Shown here piece by piece: positions 27,999-39,952 of a DNA stretch of 64,000 nt. The notes under the pieces were generated by a model. That model did no database searches. It saw only the letters and a list, made by a program, of their open reading frames with translations, and was not told where the DNA came from. The stretch comes from Anomaloglossus baeobatrachus (lineage: Eukaryota > Chordata > Amphibia > Anura > Aromobatidae): the NCBI RefSeq assembly GCF_048569485.1, contig NC_134360.1, positions 206,631,953 to 206,695,952 on the forward strand, written 5' to 3'. Position 1 is the stretch's first letter; each line of letters opens with the position of its first letter. The translations under genes were made by a program, and so were the position numbers.

Positions 27999-28371
27999 CT
28001 GATTCTATACATACCTTTAGTTGTGAGACCGGATGTATAGTTTCTGAAATACAGGCAAGTAAAGTTTGTGGAATGCATTGTCCTTTGATTGATAGCAGCT
28101 ACGGAATATTAATAAGTGGGTCGAGTTTTGCTAGTTATTCCCTCCCCTGTTTGCCTGCCTGTCCTTCCTCCCCTTGTGTCTGTTATTACAGGAGGAGGAA
28201 GAACGGGAGTAGGAAGGGCAGACGGGCGAGAATAGCTAGCAAAACCCAACCCACCTATTAGATATTTGATTCATAGCAGCTACACAACAACAGTGCGTTC
28301 CACAAACTTTACTTGCCTGTATTTCAGAAACTATACATCCAATCTCACAACTAAAGGTATGTATAGAATCA
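27999..28371. repeat. Large foldback element
   Basis: Arms of about 150 bp or more run from tgattctatacatacctt (about 27,999) to the mirrored aaggtatgtatagaatca (about 28,371), with only scattered mismatches. The centre is purine/pyrimidine asymmetric (ccctcccctgtttgcctgcc, then aggaggaggaagaacgggag). No target duplication identified. Probably a foldback DNA transposon. Confidence 0.65.
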
Positions 28372-28800
28372 GAATGATAGCGCCAGTATAGCTCTGGCTT
28401 TTGTTTATAAAGGAAAATCCTGGTGGTCGCTTCTCTTGAACTAACCATATCATCTATGACAATGATGTTGCTCATTCACGGATGGGCAGGAATTCACAGC
28501 TGTTCAAGAAAATAGGTCCGCAGGAGCTGAATCGCCGGCTGGAGCTGTGACCACTCTGTGCCAGGAAATAATGGCGCTGGGCCCAACAGGCAGGTAGTTA
28601 GGCACTACCCGCATGTTAGCGTTTAGTCACTTTTTGTTTTCTTTTTATACAACGTACCAGATATTCCCTTTTAAGCCAAACGCAGTTGGAGTCCCGGTAA
28701 AACCAGATGCTATATTGAAGCCGTGCTGAGGAAGATAATCTCATCTTAAAAGGGTAAAACATTACATAGAAGCCGAAGAACAATTGGTATTTTACACTGT
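28372..28800. other. Intergenic, no recognised feature
   Basis: No supported gene, array or transposon terminus. Confidence 0.4.
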
Positions 28801-28803
28801 AAA

Positions 28804-29373
28804 GCGGGCTTTGCACACTACGACATCGCAGGTGCGATGTCGGTGGGGTCAAATTGAAAGTGAACACACATCCGGCTTCGCATGCGACATCGTAGTGTGT
28901 AAAGGCTAGATGATACGATTAACGAGCGCAAAAGCGTCATCGTATCATCGGCGTAATCCATAATTACGCTGACGCGACGGTCCGATGTTGTTCCTCGCTC
29001 CTGCGGCAGCATACATCGCTGTGTGTGAAGTCGCAGGAGCGAGGAACATCGCCTACCGGCGTCACCGCGGCTTCCGTAGGATATGCGGAAGGAAGGAGGT
29101 GGGCGGGATGTTTACATCCCGCTCATCTCCGCTCCTACTGGCCGCCTGCCGTGTGACGTCTCAGTGACGCCGCACGACCCGCCCCTTAATAAGGAGGCGG
29201 GTCGCCGGCCACAGCGACGTCGCAAGGCGGGTGAGCCCATGTGAAGCTGCCATAGCGATAATGTTCGCTACGGCAGCTATCACAAGGATATCGCAGCTGC
29301 GACGGGGGCGGGGACTATCGCGCTCGGCATCGCAGCATTGGCTTGCGATGTCGCAGTGTGCAAAGTACCCCTA
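28804..29373. mobile_element. tttacacg-family MITE, copy 2
   Basis: Left end gcgggctttgcacactacga and right end tcgcagtgtgcaaagtaccc are diverged inverted repeats of the family seen at 27,356. The inner sequence carries a long palindrome around the cctgcggcagcatacatcgc segment. Its right end abuts the next MITE. Confidence 0.65.
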
Positions 29374-29374
29374 A

Positions 29375-29700
29375 GGGTACGTGCCCACGATCGGGACCCA
29401 CTGCGTCCTGGTCTTCCACAGGAGACCGCAGCTGCTTGTGCCCACGATCTAGATTTGGGGCTCTTCCTTGTGTTCTCCCTATGGAGAACGCTTGCAACTC
29501 TGCAGCAAAGAATTGACATGCTATAGCTCGGAAAGCCGCACCGCAGGTCAGTTTTCACTACAGGCCATACACGCGCCGTGGGGAAGGGATTTCTATAAAT
29601 CCCATCCACTGTGCTTGTACTGTTTATCGTAGCGTTTTGGACGCAGCGCAAACACCCTGCATCCAAAACTCTGCAAACACTGATCGTGGGCACGCAGCCT
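29375..29700. mobile_element. gggtacgtgcccacgatc-family MITE, uninterrupted copy
   Basis: Begins gggtacgtgcccacgatcgg and ends tgatcgtgggcacgcagcct; it matches the interrupted element at 22,838-23,813. It directly follows the 28,804 element. Confidence 0.65.
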
Positions 29701-30331
29701 AAGAAAAAAAAATGGTCTGCGAAACCCCCTAATTGAGAGAACCTTACCATGTATCTTTACAAGAAACTGCAAAGATATGACCAAAGATAATTGGGGGGGA
29801 TGGGTTTAACCCTTTTGAAAGGTTTCTCAACTTTTTTTTTTTTTTTTTTTTTTTTTGCCCTGTAAGCCCTCTTTATTAGCTTTAAGCTAAGTTACATATG
29901 TGCACACGTTGAGTATTTGGTTGCAGAAATTTCTATACCATTTCTGCATCTCTTGGCAGGAAAAATGCAGCTGCAAAAACATGTTTCTTTGGGTTTGTTT
30001 GTTTTTTCTCCTCATTGCTTTCAATGGAGAAAAAACAGAGTTCACATGGTGCAGATTTTTTTCTGGAAGGAAAAAAAATCCTAAACCTGTGCACAACACT
30101 TCAGGATTCTCATAGACTTTGCTGGCATAAGGGTTTCCTTGCAGATTTGTGATGAAAATGCACTAAAAAAAAAAAATTACGATTAAAAACTGTGTGCCTG
30201 AATCGTCTGTGATGTCCAGCACCTCTCCCATCTTCTTCTGTCTCATGTGACCACTCGACAGTGTTTCCGGGTTTTAGAGCAGCTAGAGCTCAGAGCAGTT
30301 TTGCTTTTTTTTTTCAATGCAAGTCTGAGAT
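29701..30331. other. Intergenic, decayed repeat with poly(T)
   Basis: Includes a T run of about 26 bases near 29,832-29,857 and a T/A-rich stretch resembling the outer MITE at 13,688. No gene. Confidence 0.35.
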
Positions 30332-30334
30332 TTA

Positions 30335-30524
30335 GGCCGGTGTCCCACTTGCGATTGCCTCGCGTGAGTGCGGTGCATCACCCGTCACTGATTCACACTC
30401 TGCTTACAGGAGCGGGTCGGCTGCATAGAGATGCATGCAACTAACCCGCTCCTGTGAGCAGAGTGAGAGAGTGAGAGTGAGAGTCTGTGATGCACGCGAG
30501 GCAATCGCAAGTTTGACACCGGCC
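30335..30524. mobile_element. TTA-flanked palindromic MITE
   Basis: ggccggtgtcccacttgcga at the left is mirrored by tcgcaagtttgacaccggcc at the right. TTA flanks both ends (30,332-30,334 and 30,525-30,527). The inner arms share the gagcgggtcggctgcat type sequence with the element at 20,988. Confidence 0.72.
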
Positions 30525-30530
30525 TTAGGA

Positions 30531-30711
30531 TAGGATTCCACTCGCACGTATCTCACATTGCATTACCCGGGATGGCCTGCCTCTTTCCCGACAGGAGTGG
30601 GTCAGCTGCATGTATTTCTATGCAGCTGAGACGCTTCAGTTGGGAAAGTGGCAGGCCGTCCCAGGTAATGCAATGCAAGATACGCGCGAGTCTCTCGCAA
30701 GTGGAATCCTA
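30531..30711. mobile_element. Palindromic MITE related to the one at 20,988
   Basis: taggattccactcgcacgta at the left pairs with the right end gcaagtggaatccta. The inner arm gtgggtcagctgcatgtatt matches the 20,988 element closely. It starts three bases after the TTA of the preceding MITE. Confidence 0.65.
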
Positions 30712-30749
30712 CCCTCAAAACAAGACTATAGACTTACATGGAGAAAGCA

Positions 30750-30817
30750 ACTTGTAGTCCACGTACAAGCCCCTCTGTGACCCTTGTCACAGAGGGGCTT
30801 GTACGTGGACTACAAGT
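30750..30817. repeat. Perfect 32-bp hairpin with 4-base loop
   Basis: Positions 30,750-30,781 and 30,786-30,817 are exact reverse complements, separated by cctt. No mismatch occurs in either arm. The flanks show no TIR family match. Confidence 0.95.
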
Positions 30818-31331
30818 CCATGTGACGGGTCCGACATCAGGTCACATGGGCAAGAAGAGGACCGGAGCGCTGCTGGAAATGGGGTGGACAGTAATCAGTA
30901 AGTACTCTCTCATACATAATTATGGGGTTTTATGGAAAATGAAGTTAGCTGAGACATCTTCAAGGGTAGCACAAATCAAAAATTTTGGCCAACAAAATTT
31001 TGGATGGGAATATGGATCTCTGCTTCAACGCTGCAAGCAAGCCCTTACCTTTATCTCTATGGGTGATGGTTTTAGATCATGCTGTGAAAGTCATAACCAA
31101 TATTTTTGCCACATGATAAAAAAACAACAAAAAACAATTTTGCTTTGTTGCTGTATGAAAAAAAATAAAAATTGGTACTATATAAAATTTTTGCATAATT
31201 TTGTGGAGCAAAACAAGAGCGTTTCTCTATGAGAAGATTCTGTAAAGTGCATGGTGTTTGCATCACCTGTTCTCGGATTTGTGATTTACATTGTATAAGA
31301 ATTTCAATGCTGATACCAGTAACCTCCAGCA
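30818..31331. other. Intergenic, no recognised feature
   Basis: AT-rich sequence without supported gene or repeat. Confidence 0.4.
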
Positions 31332-31335
31332 TTAA

Positions 31336-31767
<432 letters not shown>

Positions 31768-31771
31768 TTAA

Positions 31772-31854
31772 CACTAGGACTACTGGACTCGTGACACCTA
31801 TATAGAAATACATTGTGCAAAGTAGTCAAAATGACTACCTCAGTAGTTCTAGTG
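31772..31854. mobile_element. 83-bp TTAA-flanked MITE (piggyBac- or T2-like)
   Basis: cactaggactactgg at the left is mirrored by the right end cagtagttctagtg. TTAA lies at 31,768-31,771 and 31,855-31,858. Too short for coding; the superfamily cannot be decided between piggyBac and Kolobok. Confidence 0.6.
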
Positions 31855-31858
31855 TTAA

Positions 31859-32261
31859 GTTCTTGCTGGAGTACAATCCTTGATCTGGGCCGTCGGGCTC
31901 CGTACAGTGCACTCACCAAATCTGGGCAGGACCAGAGGTACATTGGAGATGGGTCGGTCTCTATTCTTCTAGTAACTGCCACTACTCATGTTAATGCATC
32001 AGATGTGTTCTGTCTGACACCAGTGTTATCCGGCGTGCCACCTTGCGTGTGTGTGTGTGTACATCACACTGTATATGTACGAGACAACGTCTCATGTGTA
32101 ATGCACTAGAATGAAACAAAATAAACCTGCGCTGACTACCTGACCCAGTGCAGCTTCATTTTTTACTAAATGTTACAGATATGTGATTCAGTTTTGGTTA
32201 GTGTTTTCATTTGGGCAAAAGAAAGTGACAACTTGTGATTTTTGACCTGAAACTGCCAGAA
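31859..32261. other. Intergenic, no recognised feature
   Basis: No supported gene. A short GT tract lies near 32,047-32,060. Confidence 0.4.
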
Positions 32262-35200
32262 AAAAGAGAATTTTGTTTACTTACCGTAAATTCTTTTTCT
32301 TATAGTTCCGTAATGGGAGACCCAGACCATGGGTGTATAGCTTCTGCCTCCGGAGGACACACAAAGTACTACACTAAAAAGTGTAGCTCCTCCCTCCTAG
32401 CATATACACCCCCTGGATAACCAAATATAGCCAGTTTAGTGCAAAAGCTGAAGGAGAGTAGCCACCCACAAGTAGAGATAGAGCAAGAACCGGAACAACC
32501 GGAGCCTCTGTCTACAACAACAGCCGGTGATAACACGCGGAACAAGAAACTGCCAACAGGCAACAGGGAGGGTGCTAGGTCTCCCATTACGGAACTATAA
32601 GAAAAAGAATTTACGGTAAGTAAACAAAATTCTCTTTTTCTTCATCGTTCCTATGGGAGACCCAGACCATGGGACGTCTCAAAGCAGTCCATGGGTGGGA
32701 ATAAACAGAAAACTGAGAAGTAGGCGAAACCTAACTTCGCAAATGGGCGACAGCCGCCAGAAGGGTGCGTCTGCCCAAGCTCGCATCTGCCGAAGCATGT
32801 GCATGCACTTGTAGTGCTTCGAAAAGGCATGCAGACTAGTCTAAGTGGCAGCCTGACAGACCTGCTGAGCCGTAGCCTGGTGCCTGAAACCCAAGAGGCA
32901 CCGACAGCTCTGGTCGAGTGTGCCTTGATCCCCCAGCGGGGGAGGCACTTGAGTACACTGGTAGGTATCGGAAATGGCCGACATAATCCAACGAGCTAGG
33001 GTCGGCTTAGAGCCGAGAGGTCCTTACGCCGACCTGTGGTCAGCACACAGAGAGGTGCACCGCCTAAGAACAGCGGTGCGAGACACATAGATCCGGAGCG
33101 CCCGCACCAGATCCAGGATATGCAACGCTTTTTCAAAGCGATAAACAGGAGCCGGACAAAAGGAAGGCAGGGAAATGTCCTGGTTAAGGTGGAAGGAGAA
33201 ACCACCTTAGGGAGGAAGTCCGGAGTCAGACGGAGAACCACCTTGTTTTGATGAAAAACCAAAAGAGGTGACTCCGAGGAGAGTGCAGCCAAATCAGAGA
33301 CTCTCCCGAGGGAAGTTATGGCCACTAGAAAGACCACTTTCTGTGAAAGACGAGACAAAGAACCCTCCCTAAGAGGCTCAAAGGGGGGTTTCTGGAAGCC
33401 GTGAGGACCAGATTAAGGTCCCAGGGATCCAAAGGGCGCCGGTAAGGCAGAATGATGTGAGATGCGCCCTGTATGAAGGAGCGCACCTGAGCCAGCCGGC
33501 GATACGCCGCTGGAAACACACTGGCAGAGCAGAGACGTGTCCCTTAAGGGAATTGAGGGATAGCCCTAGCTGCAGACCGGACTGTAGAAAGGACCGGAGG
33601 GTCGGCAAGGAAAAAAGGCCAAGAAACATGGCCGGAAGGGCGACACCAGGACAGGAAAATTCTCCAGGTCATGTGATAGATTTTGGCCAAGGAATACTTC
33701 CGAGCCCGAGTCATAGTGGAGATGACTTCAGGAGGGATACCAGAAGTCATCAAGATCCAGGACTCAAGAGCCACGCCGTCAATCTGAGAGCCGCAGAATT
33801 CTGGCGGAAAGATGGACCTTGTGAGAGAAGGTCTGGACGGTCCGGGAGATGCCACAGCACCTCAACGGACAGATGGAGCAGGTCAGGGTACCAAGCTCGC
33901 CTGGGCCAGTCTGGCAATGAGAATGACCCAATGGCCCCCCATTCTGAACTTGCGCAGGTCTCTGGTCCCAGTTTCGTCTGTCTTACGCGTTTCCCCCTCT
34001 AGCTCTTGTCCAATCTTGAACCAGCACGTCTGCTGCAAAGGCCTGAGGATCGTGGGAGAGAAGATCCACTTCCGGAGTGCCCCACTTCCGGCAGATTAAC
34101 CGAAACACTGCCGGATGCAGAGCCCACTCGCCGCTGTCCACGGTTTGACGGCTGAGACAATCTGCCTCCCAGTTTTCCACGCCTGGGTTGTGGACTGCGG
34201 ATGTGGTGGAACCTGGAATCCTCCGTCCACTGAAGGATACCAACAGTGCCAGGCGGCTGAGTGCCACGCCCTGGTGTTAATGTAGGCAACCGCTGTGGCG
34301 TTGTCTGACTGGACTCGATTGTTCTTGCCCGCCAACAGGTGGTGAAAGGCCAAGAGAGCTAGAAGCACAGCTCTGATTTCCAGCACAGTGATCGAGAGGG
34401 CTGATTCGGACGGAGTCCAAGTGCCCTGCACTCTGTGGTAGAGATATACCGCTCCCCAGCCGGATAGACTGGCATCCGTGGTGCGGATCACCCAGGATGG
34501 GGCCAGGAAGGAGCGTCCCTGAAGAGAGAGGGGCCGAAGCCACCACTGAAGGAAGTCCCTGGTATGTGGCGACAGAGCCACTAACCTGTGCAAGAAGGAA
34601 GTCCGCTTGTCCCAACAGCGGAGAATGTCCAGCTGCAGGACGCAGATGGAACTGGGCAAGGGAACCGCTTCCATTGACGCCACCATCTGACCCAGCACCT
34701 GCATTAGGTGCCTGATGGAATGACGGCGGGGCCTCAGCAAAGAGCGCACCGCTAGTGGAGGGACTGCTGTTCGACTAAAGGCAGCTTGACAAGTGCCGGC
34801 AGAGTCTCGAATTGCATCCCTAGGTACGTGAGCTTCTGGGTCGGAGTCAGAGTGTGGACTTGGGCAGAATGACAAGCCACCCGAATTGGACTAGAGTGGC
34901 GAGAGTGAGCGAAGCACTCCGCTGACGGTCTGCACAGGATGAAGCCTTGACTAGAAGGCCGTCCAGGAAAAGGGATGCCAACCCTTGGAGGTGCAGAACC
35001 GCAACCACTGCTGCCATGACCCCTGATGAATACTCGAGGGGCCGTGGCTAACCCGAAGGGAAGAGCCACGAATCGGAAATGTTCCTCTCTGATTGCAAAA
35101 CGTTGCCAACGCTGGTGCGAAACTGCAATTGGCACATGCAGATAGACATCTCTGATGTCGAGGGATGCAAGGAATCTCCTTGGGTCATTGAGGCAATGAC

Positions 35201-38004
35201 TGATCGGAGAGACTCCATGCGAAAAAAGCGCACCTGAACATGCTTGTTGAGAAGCCTGAGATCCAGGATGGGCCGGAAGGAACCGTCCCTTTAGGGGACT
35301 AGGTAGAGATTTGAGTAGAAACCTCTGAAACCGTTCCCAGGCGGGAATCGGTACAATTACTCCGTTGGCCTGCAAGGATGCCACGGCCTGAGAGAAGGCG
35401 GCGGCCTTGGAGCAGGGGGGAGTTGACAGAAAAAAAATCTGTTTGGCGGGCTGGATAGAATTCTATCCTGTAGCTGTGGGAGATGATATCCCGCACCCGC
35501 TGATCGGAGACGGTGTTGAAACCACATGTCGCCCAGCGGGAGAGCCTACCACCGACCAAGGACGTTGCTGGCGCGGCCAGATAGTCAAGAGGAGGCTGCC
35601 TCAGTGGCAGCAGCTCCTGCGGTCTTCTGAGGACGCGGCTTCGTGCGCCAGTTGGGTTTTTGGTCCTTGGCTGAGTTAGTGGACGAGGCCGAGGGCTTAG
35701 AGGACGACCAGTTGGAGGAACGAAAGGAACGAAACCTCGACTGGTTCCTGCCCTGTTTTTGCTTGTGGCATGGAAGTACTCTTCCCCGCCAGTAGCTTCC
35801 TGAATAATTTCATCAGTTGTTCACCGAACAGCCTGGGCCCAGCAAATGGGAGCCCAGCAAGGTACTTCTTTGAAGAAGCGGTCTGCCTTCCACTATCGAA
35901 GCCACAGGATCCTGTGGATAGCGAGAGAATTGGCCGAAGTCACCGCAGTGCGGAGCCTCCAGCATGGCAGACATGGCACAGGATGAAAAGGCTGAAGCCT
36001 GGAAGTTAAGGCAACCATCTCGGGCATAGAGTCCCTGGTGAGGGAATGCATCTCCTCTAGAGAAGCAGAGATGGCTCTGAAGCCCACACTGCTGCAAAAG
36101 ATGGGGAGAACGAGGCCCCTGCCGCCTCATATACAGATGGCGGACAGTGGAATCCTTAAGGGAGTTGCCATCAGCCACTGATACAACTTTCCGGGCTGAG
36201 AGTCTAGACACCGGAGGGTCTACCTTTGGTGAATGAGCCCACTCCTTGACCACCTCTGGTGGAAACGGAAAACGGTCATCAGAACCACGCTTTGGGAAGC
36301 GTCTGTCAGGGACAGGCTCTGGGCTTGGTCACAGTGGCCTGAAAAACTGGAGTGGATAAGGAACACACTCCTTGTTCTCTTAGGCAAGGTATACTGATGC
36401 TTTTCTGCCAGAGAGGGGTGCTCCCCTGATACAGGCGGATTGAGGTCCAGTACAAATATAATGGACGCAATCAAATCATTAGCATCTGCGTCACTTTCGG
36501 ACAGATCAATGGGGTACATGGAGTAGCGTCCGAGCCCCCAGTAAAGGCATCCTCCCTGTCTTGCGAGTCAGCTCGTGAACCAGAGCCGCGGGACGAGGAA
36601 GGAAAAGGGGACCCTGCGTCTCCATTTTAGGAGGACGGGGTCTGAGACCAGATGAAGAATCCTCTGTGAGCTTTGCTGAGCGAGCCGTAGCAGCAGAAGC
36701 GCCCTGAGAAGGGGGCTGATGCATGCTGAGCAGTGTCCGGGACAGCTGTCCCCTGGAGAGAGGGATTCTACCCAAGCGGGGGTTCAGCCACCGGAGCCGG
36801 AGCAGCCGGAGGGACCACTGGGGATGAGCCTTCAGGCTGAGGCACCACTATATTAGAGCAGGCATCACAATGTGGTTATGTGCTCGGTACAGGCAGTACG
36901 AGCTTACATGCAGTGCATATTAAGCACAGCCTTGCAGCCTTGCTCTGATGTGAGACATGCTGCTGAAGTGGGGGCTCTGGCCAGAATGACCCCCAGCAGA
37001 GTATATAAACAGTGTATATAAGCAGGTCCACAACCGAGGTTGTGGCTTGCCACACCGTTTGACATAGAGACATCTCTGTGCCCTCCAGATCCCACAGCCC
37101 GGACCCCCAGAGAGATGGCCAGCGCCGATCGCTGTCACAATGTGGTTATGCAGACATGCATGAGAACGCTGATAAAATGGCGCCGGAGCGAGGAGAGGGG
37201 GCGGGGCCAACTCTAAGAGCGGGATCGGAGGGCCAAGGAGATATACGGGGGAGGGAATATTACCCCAGAGAGGAGTGTCCCTCCCCAGTGCTGAACAGTC
37301 GCTGGCTGGGTGGAGCCGCACTGTCCCTCTGCATGATTGGCATGCAGGGGCAGTGAAAACGAAACTAGGCCTCAGGCAAAGCCGGGGCCTAAATTTAACG
37401 ATGCGGCCGGCGAGCAGGCACCATCGGCGCGGTTCTCAGGTAAAAACCAGAGAACCGGCCGGAAATGTCACAATAGATACACAGCACACTCTCCCCAACA
37501 ATAAAGTACAAGGGACCCCCTGATAATAACGTCTCAGATACTTAGCTTGTGAGATGCAGGGCCAGGTCCCTGAGGGATGAGTGCTCCGTCCGGCAGGATC
37601 CTGAAAGGGCTGCGGATGGAGACCGGTCTCCTGCAAGGCAGGGAGAACCGTGCTGGCTCCCACTTCAAGCCAGAGCCCCGGATGGTGAAGGAGCGCGGCA
37701 TGTAAGGCTCCAGCCCTGAAATCAACCTTAACAACACCGCCGACACAGTGGGGTGAGAAGGGACATGCCGGGAGTCCAGGCTTGGACCCGCTTTTCTTCA
37801 AACTCTTTAAAATGAAAATCAGATGAGAATGCATGAATGTGGATGTGTGCCTGAACACAAAGCATTGGACTGGCTATATTTGGTTATCCAGGGGGTGTAT
37901 ATGCTAGGAGGGAGGAGCTACACTTTTTAGTGTAGTACTTTGTGTGTCCTCCGGAGGCAGAAGCTATACACCCATGGTCTGGGTCTCCCATAGGAACGAT
38001 GAAG
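32262..38004 (-). mobile_element. DIRS-4: reverse-strand DIRS element, family B
   Basis: Same family as DIRS-2, in the opposite orientation. Left terminal repeat at about 37,865-38,004, right repeat at about 32,262-32,430 and the internal complementary region at 32,577-32,676. Between them, reading the - strand from the high coordinate, are Gag-like DNA (about 35,700-36,800), reverse transcriptase (about 34,750-35,560), RNase H with the methyltransferase-like region (about 33,980-34,600) and recombinase (about 32,800-33,800). It is near full length but old and heavily broken, with on the order of ten or more breaks. Confidence 0.85.
32577..32676. repeat. DIRS-4 internal complementary region
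   Basis: On the + strand, gaatttacggtaagtaaaca is followed directly by tcttcatcgttcctatggga, that is, right-end and left-end sequences fused, mirroring 19,464-19,565 of DIRS-2. Confidence 0.85.
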
Positions 38005-38087
38005 AAACACTTGGTGGTGGCAGTGGGCAGGTAGAGAGCCATGTCAGATCTTAAAAAGGGGTGTGTGCTGGACTTTGCAGTGACTAA

Positions 38088-38640
38088 ATGGTGCTTTACA
38101 CGCTGCAACATCGCTACCGATGTCGTGCGCGATAGCACCCGCCCACGTCGCTGTATCGTTATGGGGGTGATCGCTGCCGTAGCGAACAATATCGCTACAG
38201 CAGTGTCACACGCATATACCTGCTTAGCGACGTCTCTGGAGACACCGAACAATCTCTCCTTTTAAGGGGCCGGTTCATGCGGCGTCACTGAGCGGCCGCC
38301 CAATAGCAGAGGAGGGGTGGAGATGAGCGGCCGGAACATGCCGCCCACCTCCCTCCTTCCTCATTGCCGGTGGACGCAGGTAAGGAGATGTTCGTCGTTC
38401 CTGCGGTGTCACACATAGCGATGTGTGATGCCGCAGGAACGACAAACGAACAACCAGCGGCATGCACCACCAACGATATTATAAGGAGCGACGTGTCAAT
38501 GATTTTTGACGTTTTTGCGATCGTTGATCACTCCTTTTAGTCACACGCAACGATGTCGCTAACGGCGCCGGATGTGCGTCACGAACACCGTGACCCCGAC
38601 GATATATCGTTAGCGATATTGTTGTGTGTAAAGCATCCTT
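38088..38640. mobile_element. tttacacg-family MITE, copy 3
   Basis: Left end tggtgctttacacgctgcaa and right end ttgttgtgtgtaaagcatcc form diverged inverted repeats, with inner palindromes around gatatatcgttagcgat. It lies 84 bases beyond DIRS-4. Confidence 0.65.
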
Positions 38641-38970
38641 AAGCCTCAGTCAGACAGACGTCTTTCACATATGTTCTTTCCGTGCTTTTTATAGTCGGAT
38701 TAAATACTAATTACAGTCTGGGGGGCTGTTCACATGTTCCATTTTGATCAGATTCAATAATCAAAATCGCAAATTCAAGATTGAAGTGAAGGTCAGTGGG
38801 GAAAAAAATGGACAGTATAGGATTGCTGTATGTGTTGTCCGAGCGCTGTCCTTTTTTTACGGTTTAATGGCTAGCAGCTTAGGAATGTATTTTTTAAGTC
38901 ACACTGATGGTAAAAATGGATACATAGATCAAAAATCACTGCACAAAACACATCTCCTCTGCTTCAGAGC
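38641..38970. other. Intergenic, MITE-like left end only
   Basis: aagcctcagtcagacagacg at 38,641 looks like a MITE terminus abutting the previous element, but no matching right end was found. Confidence 0.35.
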
Positions 38971-38974
38971 CAAG

Positions 38975-39200
38975 TGGTTGCGGCTTTACACTACTCCAGC
39001 CACCGCTCGGCCTTGTGCTTGGTGATGTACGGCTGCAGCTGCTCAGCATTGTGCTTGGTGATGTACGGCTGCAGCTGCTCAGCTATGAAGCTCCCAGTGG
39101 GGGCAGTGTTTGTGCTGATGTTACCAGAGGAGGTCTGGACTCTGCAGTTATGGGGTCAGCAGAGCAGAGGTGACTGTTGCCCTCCGACACCCCCCCCACC
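38975..39200. repeat. Low-copy relative of the 27-bp array
   Basis: Reverse-complement relative of the DNA around 58,070-59,720. Here the repeated module (ttgtgcttggtgatgtacgg) is present about twice, flanked by the same unique segments (tgcggctttacac on one side, gttatggggtcagcagagc on the other). It shows the pre-expansion or contracted state of the large array. Confidence 0.75.
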
Positions 39201-39329
39201 CCCCTCCCCGCAACGTTATGGGGTCTCCACTATGTGGCTGAGTTGCTGCGGTTCCTTCCACTTCTCAGTAATGTCACTCACAGGTGATGGGGGAAGACTT
39301 AGGAGGAAGAAATGTCATGAACAAACTTG

Positions 39330-39629
39330 TTACCCCGGTAGCTCCTATTGCAAGACTGCGCTGGTATCGGTGAGCTCCGCACCACCGGCCGTTCTGTTAC
39401 ATGTTAGTAAAGGCAGATGGCGTGGCGAGGGGCTGGATGTTATACACCGGGGGAAAAGCAGAGGGCCCAGAGGTTAAACACCGAGGGGGACAGGAGTTGG
39501 GGGTTATGCACCAGGCGGCAATGAGGCTGGATGTTACACACTGGAAGGGGGGAAGGCAAATGATAAGCACTAAAATCAGGTTTCCCGGGTGTATAAGAGG
39601 TTTGTTCCAATATTTGTCCATTTAGTATA
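39330..39629. repeat. Diverged relative of the minisatellite element at 429-1,030
   Basis: In inverse orientation it carries ggcaatgaggctggatgtta, a few degenerate cacc-containing units (ttatacaccgggggaaaagc, ttatgcaccaggcgg) and a terminus, ccaatatttgtccatttagt, comparable to the left end at 431. Confidence 0.5.
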
Positions 39630-39861
39630 CATTTTGCTGCTGAATTTTCAGTCCTTTTAGTTATACATTTTTCACTTTACACAATTATCACTTGCACTTG
39701 ATGTAGGTAAGAGACTGTACTCGCTCCTTATTGTACAATCCAATCCACATGGTGTGTACTAAAGCAAGAAAAATAAGTGGTGGTACAGGGTTAAGGCAGA
39801 TTAATGTCACTCGGCCACTTCTTAAAATGATGAGTTCAGTATGTAAAGTGGTAAAACAATG

Positions 39862-39868
39862 TTTTATT
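39862..39868 (-). promoter_or_regulatory. Candidate poly(A) signal of ECHDC2
   Basis: AATAAA on the - strand begins only about 7 bases after the TAG stop (tagctgactaataaaac). If used it would give an extremely short 3' untranslated region. No other canonical signal was seen down to about 39,560. Confidence 0.35.
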
Positions 39869-39874
39869 AGTCAG

Positions 39875-39952
39875 CTACTCCCCCGTGTAATGAGGGAGAC
39901 GCTTCTCCTGGAAAGCTGCCATTCCTTCTATACGATCCTTGGTAGGAATGAC
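39875..39952 (-). CDS. echdc2: ECHDC2 exon 10 (terminal)
   Basis: 26 codons including the stop: [18 protein letters not shown] then LPHYTGE. The acceptor is the tag before GTCATTCC. This is the conserved crotonase C-terminal helix region. Confidence 0.92.
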   Translation of the reverse strand, partial: VIPTKDRIEGMAAFQEKRLPHYTGE

